Assembly (NCBI GenBank): GCA_964409675.1
Contig: CAYPEF010000009.1
Coordinates: 1-36,732, forward strand
DNA from: CAYMDD01 sp964409675
GTDB lineage: Bacteria; Pseudomonadota; Alphaproteobacteria; Rickettsiales; SXRF01
Length of the DNA: 36,732 bases
Direction of reading: 5' to 3'
Shown here: one piece after another, positions 15,957 through 24,439 of the stretch
Position numbering within the stretch: the first letter of the stretch is position 1
Layout: the number at the start of each line of letters is the position of its first letter
The notes under the pieces: model-generated
The model's input: the letters and a program-made list of their open reading frames with translations, nothing else
Told to the model about the DNA's origin: nothing
Databases searched by the model: none
Program-made: the position numbers and the translations under genes

Positions 15957-17209
15957 ATTTTCCTGCGCGTGAGGGTAAGGCCGCCCAGCATGATCTCCGG
16001 CTGGCGGTTTTCGATCAGGTCGGCGACGATATAAGCACTTCCCGGCCCCTGCGTCCAGCCCAGCGTGCCATGACCAGTATTGAGGAAAAGATTGGTGTAA
16101 GGCGTGCGGCCCAGGATCGGCGGCCCGTCCGGCGTCGAGGGGCGCAGGCAGGCCCATTTGCTTATACCGGGATGATCCCAGTTGACCTGCGGGAACAACG
16201 AACGCCCGGCGCGCAGCATGGGCGCAATCCGGCTTTCAATAATGTCGGTGTTATAGCCCGCGAATTCCGCCGTTCCCGCAACGCGCAGCTTATCGCCGAG
16301 CGGCGTAAAAACCACTTTATATTGCGCGTCCGTCACGCTGCGCGAGGGGCAGTGCGCATCTCCCGGCAGGGTGAGGCTATAGCCTTTCATCGGGTAAATC
16401 GGCAGGCGCACGCCGAGCGGCTTCATCAGCAGCGGGGTATAGACGCCAAGCGCCACGACATACGCATCAGCGCTCAGCTCGCCGTCCGCCAACTGCACTG
16501 CTCTCAGCGCATCTCCTTCGGCCACCAACGATCTGACTTCCGCCCCGTAGCGAATGCGCACGCCATATTTCGCCTGCGCCACTTTCAGCAGCTCCTGGCA
16601 GAATTCCCAGGCATCGCCGCTTTCATCGGTCAGGGCATGGATGCCGCCTTTTATCTCACGCGTATTCGCATGAAGCGACGGCTCCAGCTTAAGGCACTCC
16701 TCGCGCGTGAGCGCCACCTCCTCGCCGCCGAATTTCCCTTGGAATTCGGCCTGGCGCTTCGCCGCATCCAGGTCTTTCTGTTCGGTGAAGATATGCAGAA
16801 TGCCCTTATCGCCATGACTGAAGTGAATACAGGCTTCTTCGCGGATCGTTCGCAGCTTTTCTCGGCTGTAAAACCCAAGGCGGAGCAGGTTGATGGTATT
16901 TATCTCCGCGCGCGCTTGCGTGCAATTGCGCAGGAAGCGCAGCCCCCAGCGAATCATATCGGGATCGAGGCGCGGACGGATGATCAGCGGGGAGTCTTCA
17001 TGCACCAGCCATTTGGGCAGCTTCTTCAGCACGCCGCGCGTGGCCCACGGCTCGGCATGGTTATAAGAAAGCTGGCCGCCATTAGCAAAACTCGATTCGC
17101 CGGCGCAGCAATCGTTGCGCTCCAGAATCTCCACCTCATGCCCGCGCGAGGCGAGGACATACGCAGTGGTAACGCCAAGGATACCGGAGCCGAGGACCAG
17201 GATTTTCAT
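15953..17209 (-). CDS. dadA: D-amino acid dehydrogenase, FAD-dependent (DadA)
   Basis: DadA oxidises D-amino acids such as D-alanine to keto acids and feeds electrons to the respiratory chain at the inner membrane. The N-terminus MKILVLGSGILGVTTAYVLASRG holds the FAD Rossmann motif GxGxxG, followed by VEILERNDCCAGESSFANGGQLS, typical of DadA. The C-terminal part has NTGHGTLGWTQGPGSA, the conserved FAD-contact segment. The length is 418 residues, normal for the family. I chose the start at 17209, because M-K-I-L is the usual beginning; a frame-internal ATG four codons earlier exists. It heads a four-gene operon and is divergent from the secretion genes. Confidence 0.93.
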   Translation of the reverse strand: MKILVLGSGILGVTTAYVLASRGHEVEILERNDCCAGESSFANGGQLSYNHAEPWATRGVLKKLPKWLVHEDSPLIIRPRLDPDMIRWGLRFLRNCTQARAEINTINLLRLGFYSREKLRTIREEACIHFSHGDKGILHIFTEQKDLDAAKRQAEFQGKFGGEEVALTREECLKLEPSLHANTREIKGGIHALTDESGDAWEFCQELLKVAQAKYGVRIRYGAEVRSLVAEGDALRAVQLADGELSADAYVVALGVYTPLLMKPLGVRLPIYPMKGYSLTLPGDAHCPSRSVTDAQYKVVFTPLGDKLRVAGTAEFAGYNTDIIESRIAPMLRAGRSLFPQVNWDHPGISKWACLRPSTPDGPPILGRTPYTNLFLNTGHGTLGWTQGPGSAYIVADLIENRQPEIMLGGLTLTRRKI

Positions 17210-17508
17210 AGCCCAACACATAAAAACTTTTGCGGCGTATGGAAAGGGAAAAGTGGCTGGCCTGGCTAGGCGGAAAAACTTCTGTCAGGCGTGCGCATTC
17301 ATTCCATCATGCTTTGCATATAAAAGCATAATTTCCATATATTTATCAGAAAGATTCATGCATTAATCAGAAATTAGCTTTCCTGAGGGAAAAATCAGTC
17401 CGCAAGGGTGAAAATGCGCTATTGAAACAAAACTGCAATAAAACTGTGATATAAACGTAATATTCGGTTTATCATCCATATCAACCCGCTACAGTGGAAT
17501 GACTGCCT
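17210..17508. promoter_or_regulatory. AT-rich divergent intergenic region before virB3
   Basis: No gene is visible here. Position 17280 onward is clearly AT-rich and must carry the promoter(s) for the secretion operon and probably dadA. Two copies of ATCAGAAA lie at 17345-17352 and 17366-17373, exactly 21 bases apart (two helical turns), and a partial third ATCAG lies at 17394. This is a possible tandem regulator site. No clean -35/-10 pair could be fixed. Confidence 0.45.
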
Positions 17509-17805
17509 ATGTCAGGAAGACTTCAATCGGACCCGCTTTTCCAAGGCTTAACGCGCCCGACCATGGTGTTGGGCGTTAGCTATATGTATTTCGTGCTGAA
17601 CGCCGCCATCTGCATTATCCTGTTTATCAACTTTCAATCCTTCAAAATCCTGTTCATGGTGGGACCAGGCGTGCATCTGATCGGCTATATCATCTGCCTG
17701 AAGGAACCGCGCGCCATGGAAATGTTCATCCTAAAAATGAAGAAGGGCATGAAATGTATGAACCGTAATTTCCACGGCGGCACTAATTCTTATGATCCGT
17801 ATTAA
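17509..17805 (+). CDS. virB3: Type IV secretion system protein VirB3
   Basis: VirB3 is a short inner-membrane component that works with the VirB4 ATPase at the base of the type IV secretion channel. The 98 residues start with the family hallmark DPLFQGLTRPTMVLGV, followed by two hydrophobic helices (about residues 23-43 and 47-63) and the family motif CLKEPRAMEMF. The basic C-terminal tail is short. The ATG has only a weak GGA upstream. It opens the cluster virB3, virB4, virB6 x3, the gene order known from Rickettsiales. Confidence 0.93.
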   Translation: MSGRLQSDPLFQGLTRPTMVLGVSYMYFVLNAAICIILFINFQSFKILFMVGPGVHLIGYIICLKEPRAMEMFILKMKKGMKCMNRNFHGGTNSYDPY

Positions 17806-17828
17806 GTAACGAGGTTCTCCTTATCTCT

Positions 17829-20252
17829 ATGAAGATGCCACTCCAGCGCCCCAAGACCGCTAAAGCCGCATACTCCAGGCTTGAGGTTTCCGTTTCCGAA
17901 TTCATTCCCTACCATTTCCACTGGGACAAAGAGACGATCGTTACCAAAAACAATGAATTCATGCAGATCATCAAGCTCGACGGTTTTTCCTTCGAGACGG
18001 CGGACGATGAAGACGTGGACATGAAAAAGATGGTCCGCAATTCTCTGCTCAAGAGCATGGCGGACGGCTCTTTCGCCGTGTGGTTCCATATCATGCGCAG
18101 CCGCCAGGTCGCATATCCAAGCGGCAAACAGCCGCCGGGATTTGCTACGTTCGTTGATGATATGTGGCGTGCCAAGCATGAAGGAAAACATTCTTTCGTC
18201 AACGAGCTCTACATTACCGTCGTCCGCAAACCCGACACGCAGGGCGCAGCGAAAATCCACGATCTGTTCAAAAAAGCGTCTTCCGTCGGCAATAAAGCCA
18301 TGCAGATGCAGGCGGTGCGCGATGCGCACAAGGAACTTGCCGAAGCGGTGCAGCGCGTATCGGCGACATTGAAAGATTACGGCGCGCGCCTGCTGACCGT
18401 GGTCGAGCGCGACGGCGTGGCCTATTCGGAACCGATGGAATTCCTGGGTAAGCTGGTCAATTGCGGCACCTCGCAGCCGATGATCCTGAGCAATACCGAT
18501 ATTTCCACCTACATTCCCACCTCACGCCTCTATTTTGGCGACCGGGCCATTGAAGTCTCTTCGCCGGATGGCAAGAAATTCGCCGGCATCGTCAGCGTGA
18601 AGGAATACGCGCCCGCCACGGCCGCCGGCCTGCTGGACGGATTCCTGCAATTGCCGTTCGAATTCATTATCTCGCAATCCTTTGAATTCTCCAACCGCCA
18701 GGTCAGCATCACGCGCATGCAGACCAAGCAGCGGCGTATGATGGCGGCGGAAGACGTGGCCATTTCGCAGGTGGCGGAAATTTCCGATGCGCTCGATATG
18801 GCCATGTCCGGCCATGTCGCGTTCGGCCCGCACCACTTAACCGTGCTTTGCTATGAGGAGGATTTAAGCCAGCTGGAGCGCGTGCTTTCGCTTTGCGTTG
18901 CCGAACTGGTCAATATCGGCATCAACCCGACGCGGGAGAAATTCATGCTGGAGGCCGCATTTTGGGCACAGCTTCCGGCGAATTTCGAATTCATCGCCCG
19001 CAAATCGGATATCACCACCCTGAACCTGGCCGGATTTGCCTCTCTGCATAACTACCCCACCGGGCGCATCAACGGCAACCACTGGGGCGATGCCGTCACG
19101 GTATTCAATACATCCTCCGGTACACCGTATTTCTTTAATTTCCACCTGCGCGACGTGGGCCACTCCACCATCATCGGCCCGACGGGTGCCGGTAAAACGG
19201 TATTGATGAACTTCCTCTGCGCGCAGGCGCAGAAATTTAACTGCCGCATGTTCTTTTTCGACAAGGACCGCGGCGCGGAAATCTTCATCCGCGCTTTGGG
19301 CGGCAAATACACCATCATCGAGCCCGGCAAGCAATGCCGCTTCAACCCGCTGCAACTGCCGGATACACCGGAAAATCGCACCTTCCTGGCCGAATGGCTG
19401 CATACGCTGGTCACCGTCAACAACGAGCCGTTCAGCGCCGCCGATATGGAGCTTATCAACGCGGCGGTGGCGGGTAATTACAAGCTTGACAGGAAAGATC
19501 GAATACTTCGCAACATCGCTCCCTTCATGGGCATCGAAGGGCCGGGTTCTATGGCCTCGCGCCTGAAAATGTGGCATAGCGGCGGCCCCTATTCCGGCCT
19601 GTTCGATAACGATATCGACATCGTCGATTTCACCGCCGGTTCCTCCTTCGGCTTCGAAATGGGCGAAGTGCTGAAGGAGCGCGTGAGCCTGGCCCCTACC
19701 CTGCTTTACCTTTTCCACCGTATCTCGCTGTCACTGGATGGTACGCCGACGATCATTATCCTTGATGAAGCATGGGCGCTGATCGACAATGAAATTTTCG
19801 CCGGACGCATACGCGACTGGCTGAAGACCATGCGTAAACTGAACGGCATGGTGGTATTCGCCACCCAGAGCGTGGAAGATGCCAGCCGCAGCGCCATTTC
19901 CGAAACGCTGATCCAGCAGACCGCCACGCAGATTTTCCTGCCTAACCCGAAAGCCACCGAGGAATACCGTCGCTCCTTCATGATATCCGAGCGTGAATTC
20001 AACCTGCTGAAAACCACCGACCCGGGGAGCCGCTATTTCTTGGTAAAGCAAGGAAAGGACGTAGTGGTGGCGCGCATTGACTTATCCGGCATGGATGATG
20101 TTATCAACGTCCTGTCGGCACGCGCCGAAACGGTTGCCATCATGGATGAGATCATTAAGGAAGTGGGCGAAGATCCCCAGGCATGGCTGCCGATATTCCA
20201 AGAACGCATCAGGCTGGAGAAAGAGAAATTTGCCGCCAAGGAAAAAAAATAA
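17829..20252 (+). CDS. virB4: Type IV secretion ATPase VirB4
   Basis: VirB4 is the large cytoplasmic ATPase that powers assembly and transfer in type IV secretion systems. This 807-residue protein has the CagE/TrbE/VirB N-terminal region (about residues 190-400). The ATPase domain follows, with Walker A GPTGAGKT at 450-457, the conserved FFFDKDRGAEI segment and Walker B IIILDEAW with D646/E647. Motifs ATQSVEDA and the C-terminal arginine region are intact, so it should be active. A GAGGT lies 13 bases before the ATG. The 3' end overlaps the likely start of the first virB6. Confidence 0.96.
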   Translation: MKMPLQRPKTAKAAYSRLEVSVSEFIPYHFHWDKETIVTKNNEFMQIIKLDGFSFETADDEDVDMKKMVRNSLLKSMADGSFAVWFHIMRSRQVAYPSGKQPPGFATFVDDMWRAKHEGKHSFVNELYITVVRKPDTQGAAKIHDLFKKASSVGNKAMQMQAVRDAHKELAEAVQRVSATLKDYGARLLTVVERDGVAYSEPMEFLGKLVNCGTSQPMILSNTDISTYIPTSRLYFGDRAIEVSSPDGKKFAGIVSVKEYAPATAAGLLDGFLQLPFEFIISQSFEFSNRQVSITRMQTKQRRMMAAEDVAISQVAEISDALDMAMSGHVAFGPHHLTVLCYEEDLSQLERVLSLCVAELVNIGINPTREKFMLEAAFWAQLPANFEFIARKSDITTLNLAGFASLHNYPTGRINGNHWGDAVTVFNTSSGTPYFFNFHLRDVGHSTIIGPTGAGKTVLMNFLCAQAQKFNCRMFFFDKDRGAEIFIRALGGKYTIIEPGKQCRFNPLQLPDTPENRTFLAEWLHTLVTVNNEPFSAADMELINAAVAGNYKLDRKDRILRNIAPFMGIEGPGSMASRLKMWHSGGPYSGLFDNDIDIVDFTAGSSFGFEMGEVLKERVSLAPTLLYLFHRISLSLDGTPTIIILDEAWALIDNEIFAGRIRDWLKTMRKLNGMVVFATQSVEDASRSAISETLIQQTATQIFLPNPKATEEYRRSFMISEREFNLLKTTDPGSRYFLVKQGKDVVVARIDLSGMDDVINVLSARAETVAIMDEIIKEVGEDPQAWLPIFQERIRLEKEKFAAKEKK

Positions 20253-21720
20253 AAGCCCTGCCCTGGTTCTTTGCTTTCTGTGCATAGCGGCATTCCTGTG
20301 CCTGCCAGAGGCAGTCCATGCGCAGAGCCTTGTTGGCGGCGCGGTTAATTGCAGCGCCGGTGCAGGTTTTACCGCGTATATCGTAGAATGCATGCGCAGC
20401 ACATTAGTATCTACGCTGCAATCAGCCGTTCCCACCATTGCATCCGGCCTTCGCTATACCGTAATGGCGGCTATTATTGTGGCCGTACTGTTATACGGCA
20501 TCATGCTGACAACCGGAAATATCAGGGCGCTTAAGCAGCAAAGCATAATGCTGCTGATTAAAATCGCCGCCGCACTGATTTTTTCCGGTTTTCTCGGCGT
20601 TACACTTGGGGGGCTGGTTCCATACATACTGGGCGATTCCAGCCTTGGCATCACCGGCTTCATTGATTACATGACCAGCGCCGTACTAGGCTACACCGCT
20701 ACTCCGACGCAAATTGCCCTGGAACAGGCAGGATGTCCTGTTTTTTCGGGTGCGCAGCTCGCCAGCAACGTATGGTTTCGCATCGATTGCGTTATTTACC
20801 AGCTGATCGGGTCCGTAAGTCAGGGAGGCCAGCCTCTTAATTCCGGCATTCTTGGCTTCCTCATGGCCTGCATCTTTTCTCCGCCAATCGGTTTCTCGGT
20901 GTTTTTATTCGGCGTGGCTTTCCTTTGGATTTTGCTGCTGGCATGCGCCCGGGCGCTCTATACGCTGCTCACCGCCTATATAGCGCTTGCCATCCTGATC
21001 CTTTTCTCACCATTGGTAATCCCGCTTATCCTGTTTAGCTTCACCATGCCGATGGTAGATAAATACATCCGCCTTTTTATGGGAGTCATCCTGCAACCGA
21101 TATTCTTGAGCGCGTATATCGGGCTTTTAATGCTGGTTGCGCAGGAAGCCATTTTCACCGGCAACTTTTCATTCTATAATGCTGTCACCTGCAATCCCGG
21201 CTCGTCGATTGGCGATTATGTCGCCGGGAATGGATTTATCATGCAGCGCTCCGATGAGAACGCCATTTTTAACTTCGGCATGAACCTGACCCCGGAAACG
21301 TTAAGCCGGCAGATCAAAAGCCCCTATCTTTCCAACACCGGCACCATGGGCAAAGTGAAACAATGGGTTTCCAGCACGGTCAATGAATTAAAGGGGCCCG
21401 GGAATATCCAGATTGACGTTCCGACCGACATGATACGCTGGGATTTGCTGGCCTATTACTGCGGAGCTACGTCTGCATCCCAAGTTGCAGCCTATTATAT
21501 CAATATCATCGCCTCGTTATTCATCGCGCTTACCATCGCCTATATCTTTTATACCATGCTGAGCGTGGTGCCTTACCTAAGCGCGGAAGTGGCGGGAGGT
21601 GTGATGTCCGTTCCCGGATTCGGCGCGCTTGGCAGCCGGCTGAATCCTGAATCCATGGCAAAAGGATTTCAGGGCACATTCAGTAAAGTATTCAGTTCCA
21701 ACCAGGGAAAGTCCGGCTGA
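20230..21720 (+). CDS. virB6-1: VirB6/TrbL family channel protein, copy 1
   Basis: This polytopic inner-membrane protein forms part of the type IV secretion channel. The frame has no ATG/GTG at a sensible place after virB4. TTG at 20230 gives a textbook signal peptide (MPPRKKNK, then a hydrophobic core, then AVHA|QS after residue 31) and 496 residues, overlapping virB4 by 23 bases. After cleavage the mature N-terminus carries C41 and C54. It continues with about seven transmembrane segments and the TrbL/VirB6 core (ARALYTLLTAYIALAILILFSPLVIPLILF). It lacks the very long extensions seen in some Rickettsia copies. The start codon is inferred, the identity is firm. Confidence 0.85.
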   Translation: MPPRKKNKSPALVLCFLCIAAFLCLPEAVHAQSLVGGAVNCSAGAGFTAYIVECMRSTLVSTLQSAVPTIASGLRYTVMAAIIVAVLLYGIMLTTGNIRALKQQSIMLLIKIAAALIFSGFLGVTLGGLVPYILGDSSLGITGFIDYMTSAVLGYTATPTQIALEQAGCPVFSGAQLASNVWFRIDCVIYQLIGSVSQGGQPLNSGILGFLMACIFSPPIGFSVFLFGVAFLWILLLACARALYTLLTAYIALAILILFSPLVIPLILFSFTMPMVDKYIRLFMGVILQPIFLSAYIGLLMLVAQEAIFTGNFSFYNAVTCNPGSSIGDYVAGNGFIMQRSDENAIFNFGMNLTPETLSRQIKSPYLSNTGTMGKVKQWVSSTVNELKGPGNIQIDVPTDMIRWDLLAYYCGATSASQVAAYYINIIASLFIALTIAYIFYTMLSVVPYLSAEVAGGVMSVPGFGALGSRLNPESMAKGFQGTFSKVFSSNQGKSG

Positions 21721-23051
21721 TGCGCATCCACTCCCGCATAATATGGATATGCCTGACTGCTGTGATCGGCAGCCTGCTGGCCTTCCCTGCCAGTGCCCAG
21801 ATCACTATAGACAATTGCTCCTCTGCACAACCGTGGATGATTTCAACCCGCATGGTGGAGTGCATCTATAACCAGCTACTTATCGTCACCGGCAACATGA
21901 TGACCGCCATCAGCCTGGCCATGCTGCCGATTACCGCTACGCTATTTCTCCTAGCCTTCATGTTCACCGGCGCGCGCATTCTGATGGGAGTAGATGACTT
22001 AAAAAAAGAAACATTCAGCTTTGTGCTACGCTTTGCAGTCGTCGTGTTTTTCATTGCCAACCTGCCGCCGCAAGGCCCAAACTTTCCTAATTCCTATGAA
22101 TTCGGAAAAGCGCCTTTTGCCATTACCACCAGCGCCATCAAAATCGTCAGCGCCAACCTGACCAGTTCCCCCACCTGGGCGCCGTGGGAGATGATCGATA
22201 CCTGCATCGGCTATATTTTCGGGTTTGGCCCCGGTATGGACCTCACCGGTTATGTACCCGCACGAGGACTGATCGGGCTGATCGGCATGTCTTCCACCGC
22301 GGGATTAATCGGCCTGCTGAATTTCATCATGGGGTTCATTAGCATTATATCGATTATTTATTTCGGGCTTCGCGCCGTGTTCAGCTATCTGGCCGCGCTT
22401 ATCATGATCGGCTACATGATGGTGATATCGTCGTTATTCGTGCCGCTGGCCATTTTTCATTATACGTCCGAGCGCATCACCAAAAAGGCAATAGACCTTA
22501 CCATCGCCGGAATAATCAACCCGGTCGTCGTATGGGCGTTCCTGGCCATCTTTTTGCCGCTCATCCAGAATATCATCAATCAGTTTTACGGCATGACATT
22601 CGGCGGACCGCCCGGCGGCGTGGATTTCAGCCCATACTGGCGCTCGGGCGGTTCAATGTTCAGCTGGCAGGTGCCGATCGACCCCATGGTCTGGAGCAGC
22701 TTCAATGCGCAAATGGCTGATCCTAGTCTTGGCAACCAAGCAAATACCGGCATTTCCGCCACGCAAAGCTTTATGAATCCCAGCATGTCCAGCGCCATGG
22801 ACCTGGGAGGGATGAGCCTTAACGGCGTCGATCTCGGCCCGCAGCAGGTGCAGAGATTCCAGAATATGATCCTGAACTCGCTCGCCTTGACGATTATTGC
22901 CTACCTGATGCTGATGCTGCTGGACGCCGTTCCGCAAATCGCAGACGGTATCGCCAGGGTCTCAACCGGGCTTGTCTATCAGGGCCTGCCGTTTGCACAG
23001 GAAATTAAACAAGCCCTTTCCAAGGTCAGGGCTGCCATGGGGTCAGCATGA
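21720..23051 (+). CDS. virB6-2: VirB6/TrbL family channel protein, copy 2
   Basis: This second VirB6 paralogue (443 residues) shares one base with the stop of copy 1 (TGATG). A signal peptide with cleavage site ASA|Q after residue 26 is followed by C33 and C48, then about six transmembrane helices. The VirB6 core appears as FGLRAVFSYLAALIMIGYMM, then SLFVPLAIF. A hydrophilic Met/Ser/Gly-rich loop (about residues 300-375) separates the last helices and may face the periplasm. Tandem divergent VirB6 copies are a Rickettsiales trait; each copy may occupy a different position in the channel or at the surface. Confidence 0.88.
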   Translation: MRIHSRIIWICLTAVIGSLLAFPASAQITIDNCSSAQPWMISTRMVECIYNQLLIVTGNMMTAISLAMLPITATLFLLAFMFTGARILMGVDDLKKETFSFVLRFAVVVFFIANLPPQGPNFPNSYEFGKAPFAITTSAIKIVSANLTSSPTWAPWEMIDTCIGYIFGFGPGMDLTGYVPARGLIGLIGMSSTAGLIGLLNFIMGFISIISIIYFGLRAVFSYLAALIMIGYMMVISSLFVPLAIFHYTSERITKKAIDLTIAGIINPVVVWAFLAIFLPLIQNIINQFYGMTFGGPPGGVDFSPYWRSGGSMFSWQVPIDPMVWSSFNAQMADPSLGNQANTGISATQSFMNPSMSSAMDLGGMSLNGVDLGPQQVQRFQNMILNSLALTIIAYLMLMLLDAVPQIADGIARVSTGLVYQGLPFAQEIKQALSKVRAAMGSA

Positions 23052-24397
23052 AAAACATGATATCCGCACGCCTATCCAGTTTGGCCGCTTGCGCGCTGCT
23101 TGCGGTCATTCTGACCTTTATTGCAACAGGGCAGGCACTGGCGCAAAGCATCGTCCCTGCGGGCACCTGCACCTGGGATGGAGCATTCACCGTTTCGCAA
23201 TTCCATATCATCGGCATCATCACCGACCAGATTTCATGCGTATTGTTCGGCCCCACCTATCCCAACGGAAATATGTTCTCCGGAACCATGACCTGCAACC
23301 CGACCGATACCGTCACCCATATGCTGTTCAGCTCCATCGCCGATTCCACTGGTCCGGGAAGCTTTAACTTTGTGCTGCGCGCCGCGCTCCTGGTGTATGT
23401 ATTGATGTACGGGATTTCCTTTACCGTCGGCATCGTGCAGCTGACGTTGAGCGATTTTATTATACGCATAGCGAAATTCGCCGCTATCATCGCGCTGGCG
23501 ACTCCCGGCAGCTGGGTATTCTTCAGCGGCACCTTCGGGCGGTTTTTCGTGGGCGGCATGAACGATCTGATCACCCTCGTCACCGGCGGCAATTCTCCTT
23601 TCAGCAAGCTCGACGAAGCCATCAGCTGGGCGCTCTCCGCCCGCACATTTGTCACCATGATAGGCATGATGTTCAGCGGCCCTTACGGATTGGTTCTGGG
23701 ACTGCTCATGCTGGCGAGCCTCGGCAGTTTCGTCGGCGCGCTCCTGCAGGCCATCTGGATTTACCTGATGGCGCTGGTGATGATGGCCTTCCTGCTCGGC
23801 ATGGGGCCGATTTTCATCGCCTGCGCTTTATTCAGCAAAACACGCCACCTGTTCGACGGCTGGATCAACCAGCTGATTAACGCGATGCTGCAGCCGGTCT
23901 TCCTGTTCACCTTCTTCTCATTCTTCGTACAGCTTGTCTTCAGCGCATTGCAGAATATTTTGAGGGTGGATATTTGCTATATGCCGAGCCAGGGCCTTTT
24001 CCGCGGCACGCAGACGGACATGGTCATGCCGCGCCCGGCCTTCAACCCGCGCACCGGCGTATATGGCGAGCCGTATGGCGGCCCGATAGGCTGGGCCGAT
24101 CCGTTTCCTTTCAGCGTGTTCGATATCCTTGCATTCGCATTCCTGACTAAGCTGACCAAGGATTTCAATGGCATGGTACTGAATATCGCGCGTGAAATCG
24201 CCTCCGCGAGCACCAGCCTGAATATGAGCAGCTCCTTAAGCAACGCGATGAACCCGGGCAAAGTGTTTGCTGACCGCGCCCAACTGGCAGCAGAAGCCGC
24301 CACCGGCCGCATCACCAATGCATCCCGCAATACCCGTAATACCACCGCAGAGGCGCGTGATCGCGTCCCAGGCGCAGGCGGGGGACGGCGCAGTTAA
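23048..24397 (+). CDS. virB6-3: VirB6/TrbL family channel protein, copy 3
   Basis: This third paralogue (449 residues) overlaps copy 2 by 4 bases (ATGA). The signal peptide ends ALA|Q (residue 32) and is followed by C41 and C64. About six transmembrane segments include the core SFVGALLQAIWIYLMALVMM, then MGPIFIACALF. A loop rich in Pro, Arg and Gly (about residues 320-350) and a polar tail with many Asn/Arg residues close the protein. It is the last secretion gene here; VirB8-VirB11 and VirD4 are absent from the window, so the system is split over several loci. Confidence 0.88.
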   Translation: MKNMISARLSSLAACALLAVILTFIATGQALAQSIVPAGTCTWDGAFTVSQFHIIGIITDQISCVLFGPTYPNGNMFSGTMTCNPTDTVTHMLFSSIADSTGPGSFNFVLRAALLVYVLMYGISFTVGIVQLTLSDFIIRIAKFAAIIALATPGSWVFFSGTFGRFFVGGMNDLITLVTGGNSPFSKLDEAISWALSARTFVTMIGMMFSGPYGLVLGLLMLASLGSFVGALLQAIWIYLMALVMMAFLLGMGPIFIACALFSKTRHLFDGWINQLINAMLQPVFLFTFFSFFVQLVFSALQNILRVDICYMPSQGLFRGTQTDMVMPRPAFNPRTGVYGEPYGGPIGWADPFPFSVFDILAFAFLTKLTKDFNGMVLNIAREIASASTSLNMSSSLSNAMNPGKVFADRAQLAAEAATGRITNASRNTRNTTAEARDRVPGAGGGRRS

Positions 24398-24439
24398 AGG
24401 AATGCGCATGATCTCAGGCCCGCCGCCAACCTTACGCTA

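Noticed and set aside
16070..17269. A 399-codon open frame on the plus strand across dadA
   Set aside because: It is the antisense shadow of dadA: Arg/Gln/Ala-rich low-complexity protein with no family pattern, while the minus-strand frame shows a full DadA.
18864..19718. A 284-codon open frame on the minus strand inside virB4
   Set aside because: The virB4 ATPase motifs lie on the plus strand. The opposite frame has no ribosome-binding site or family features.
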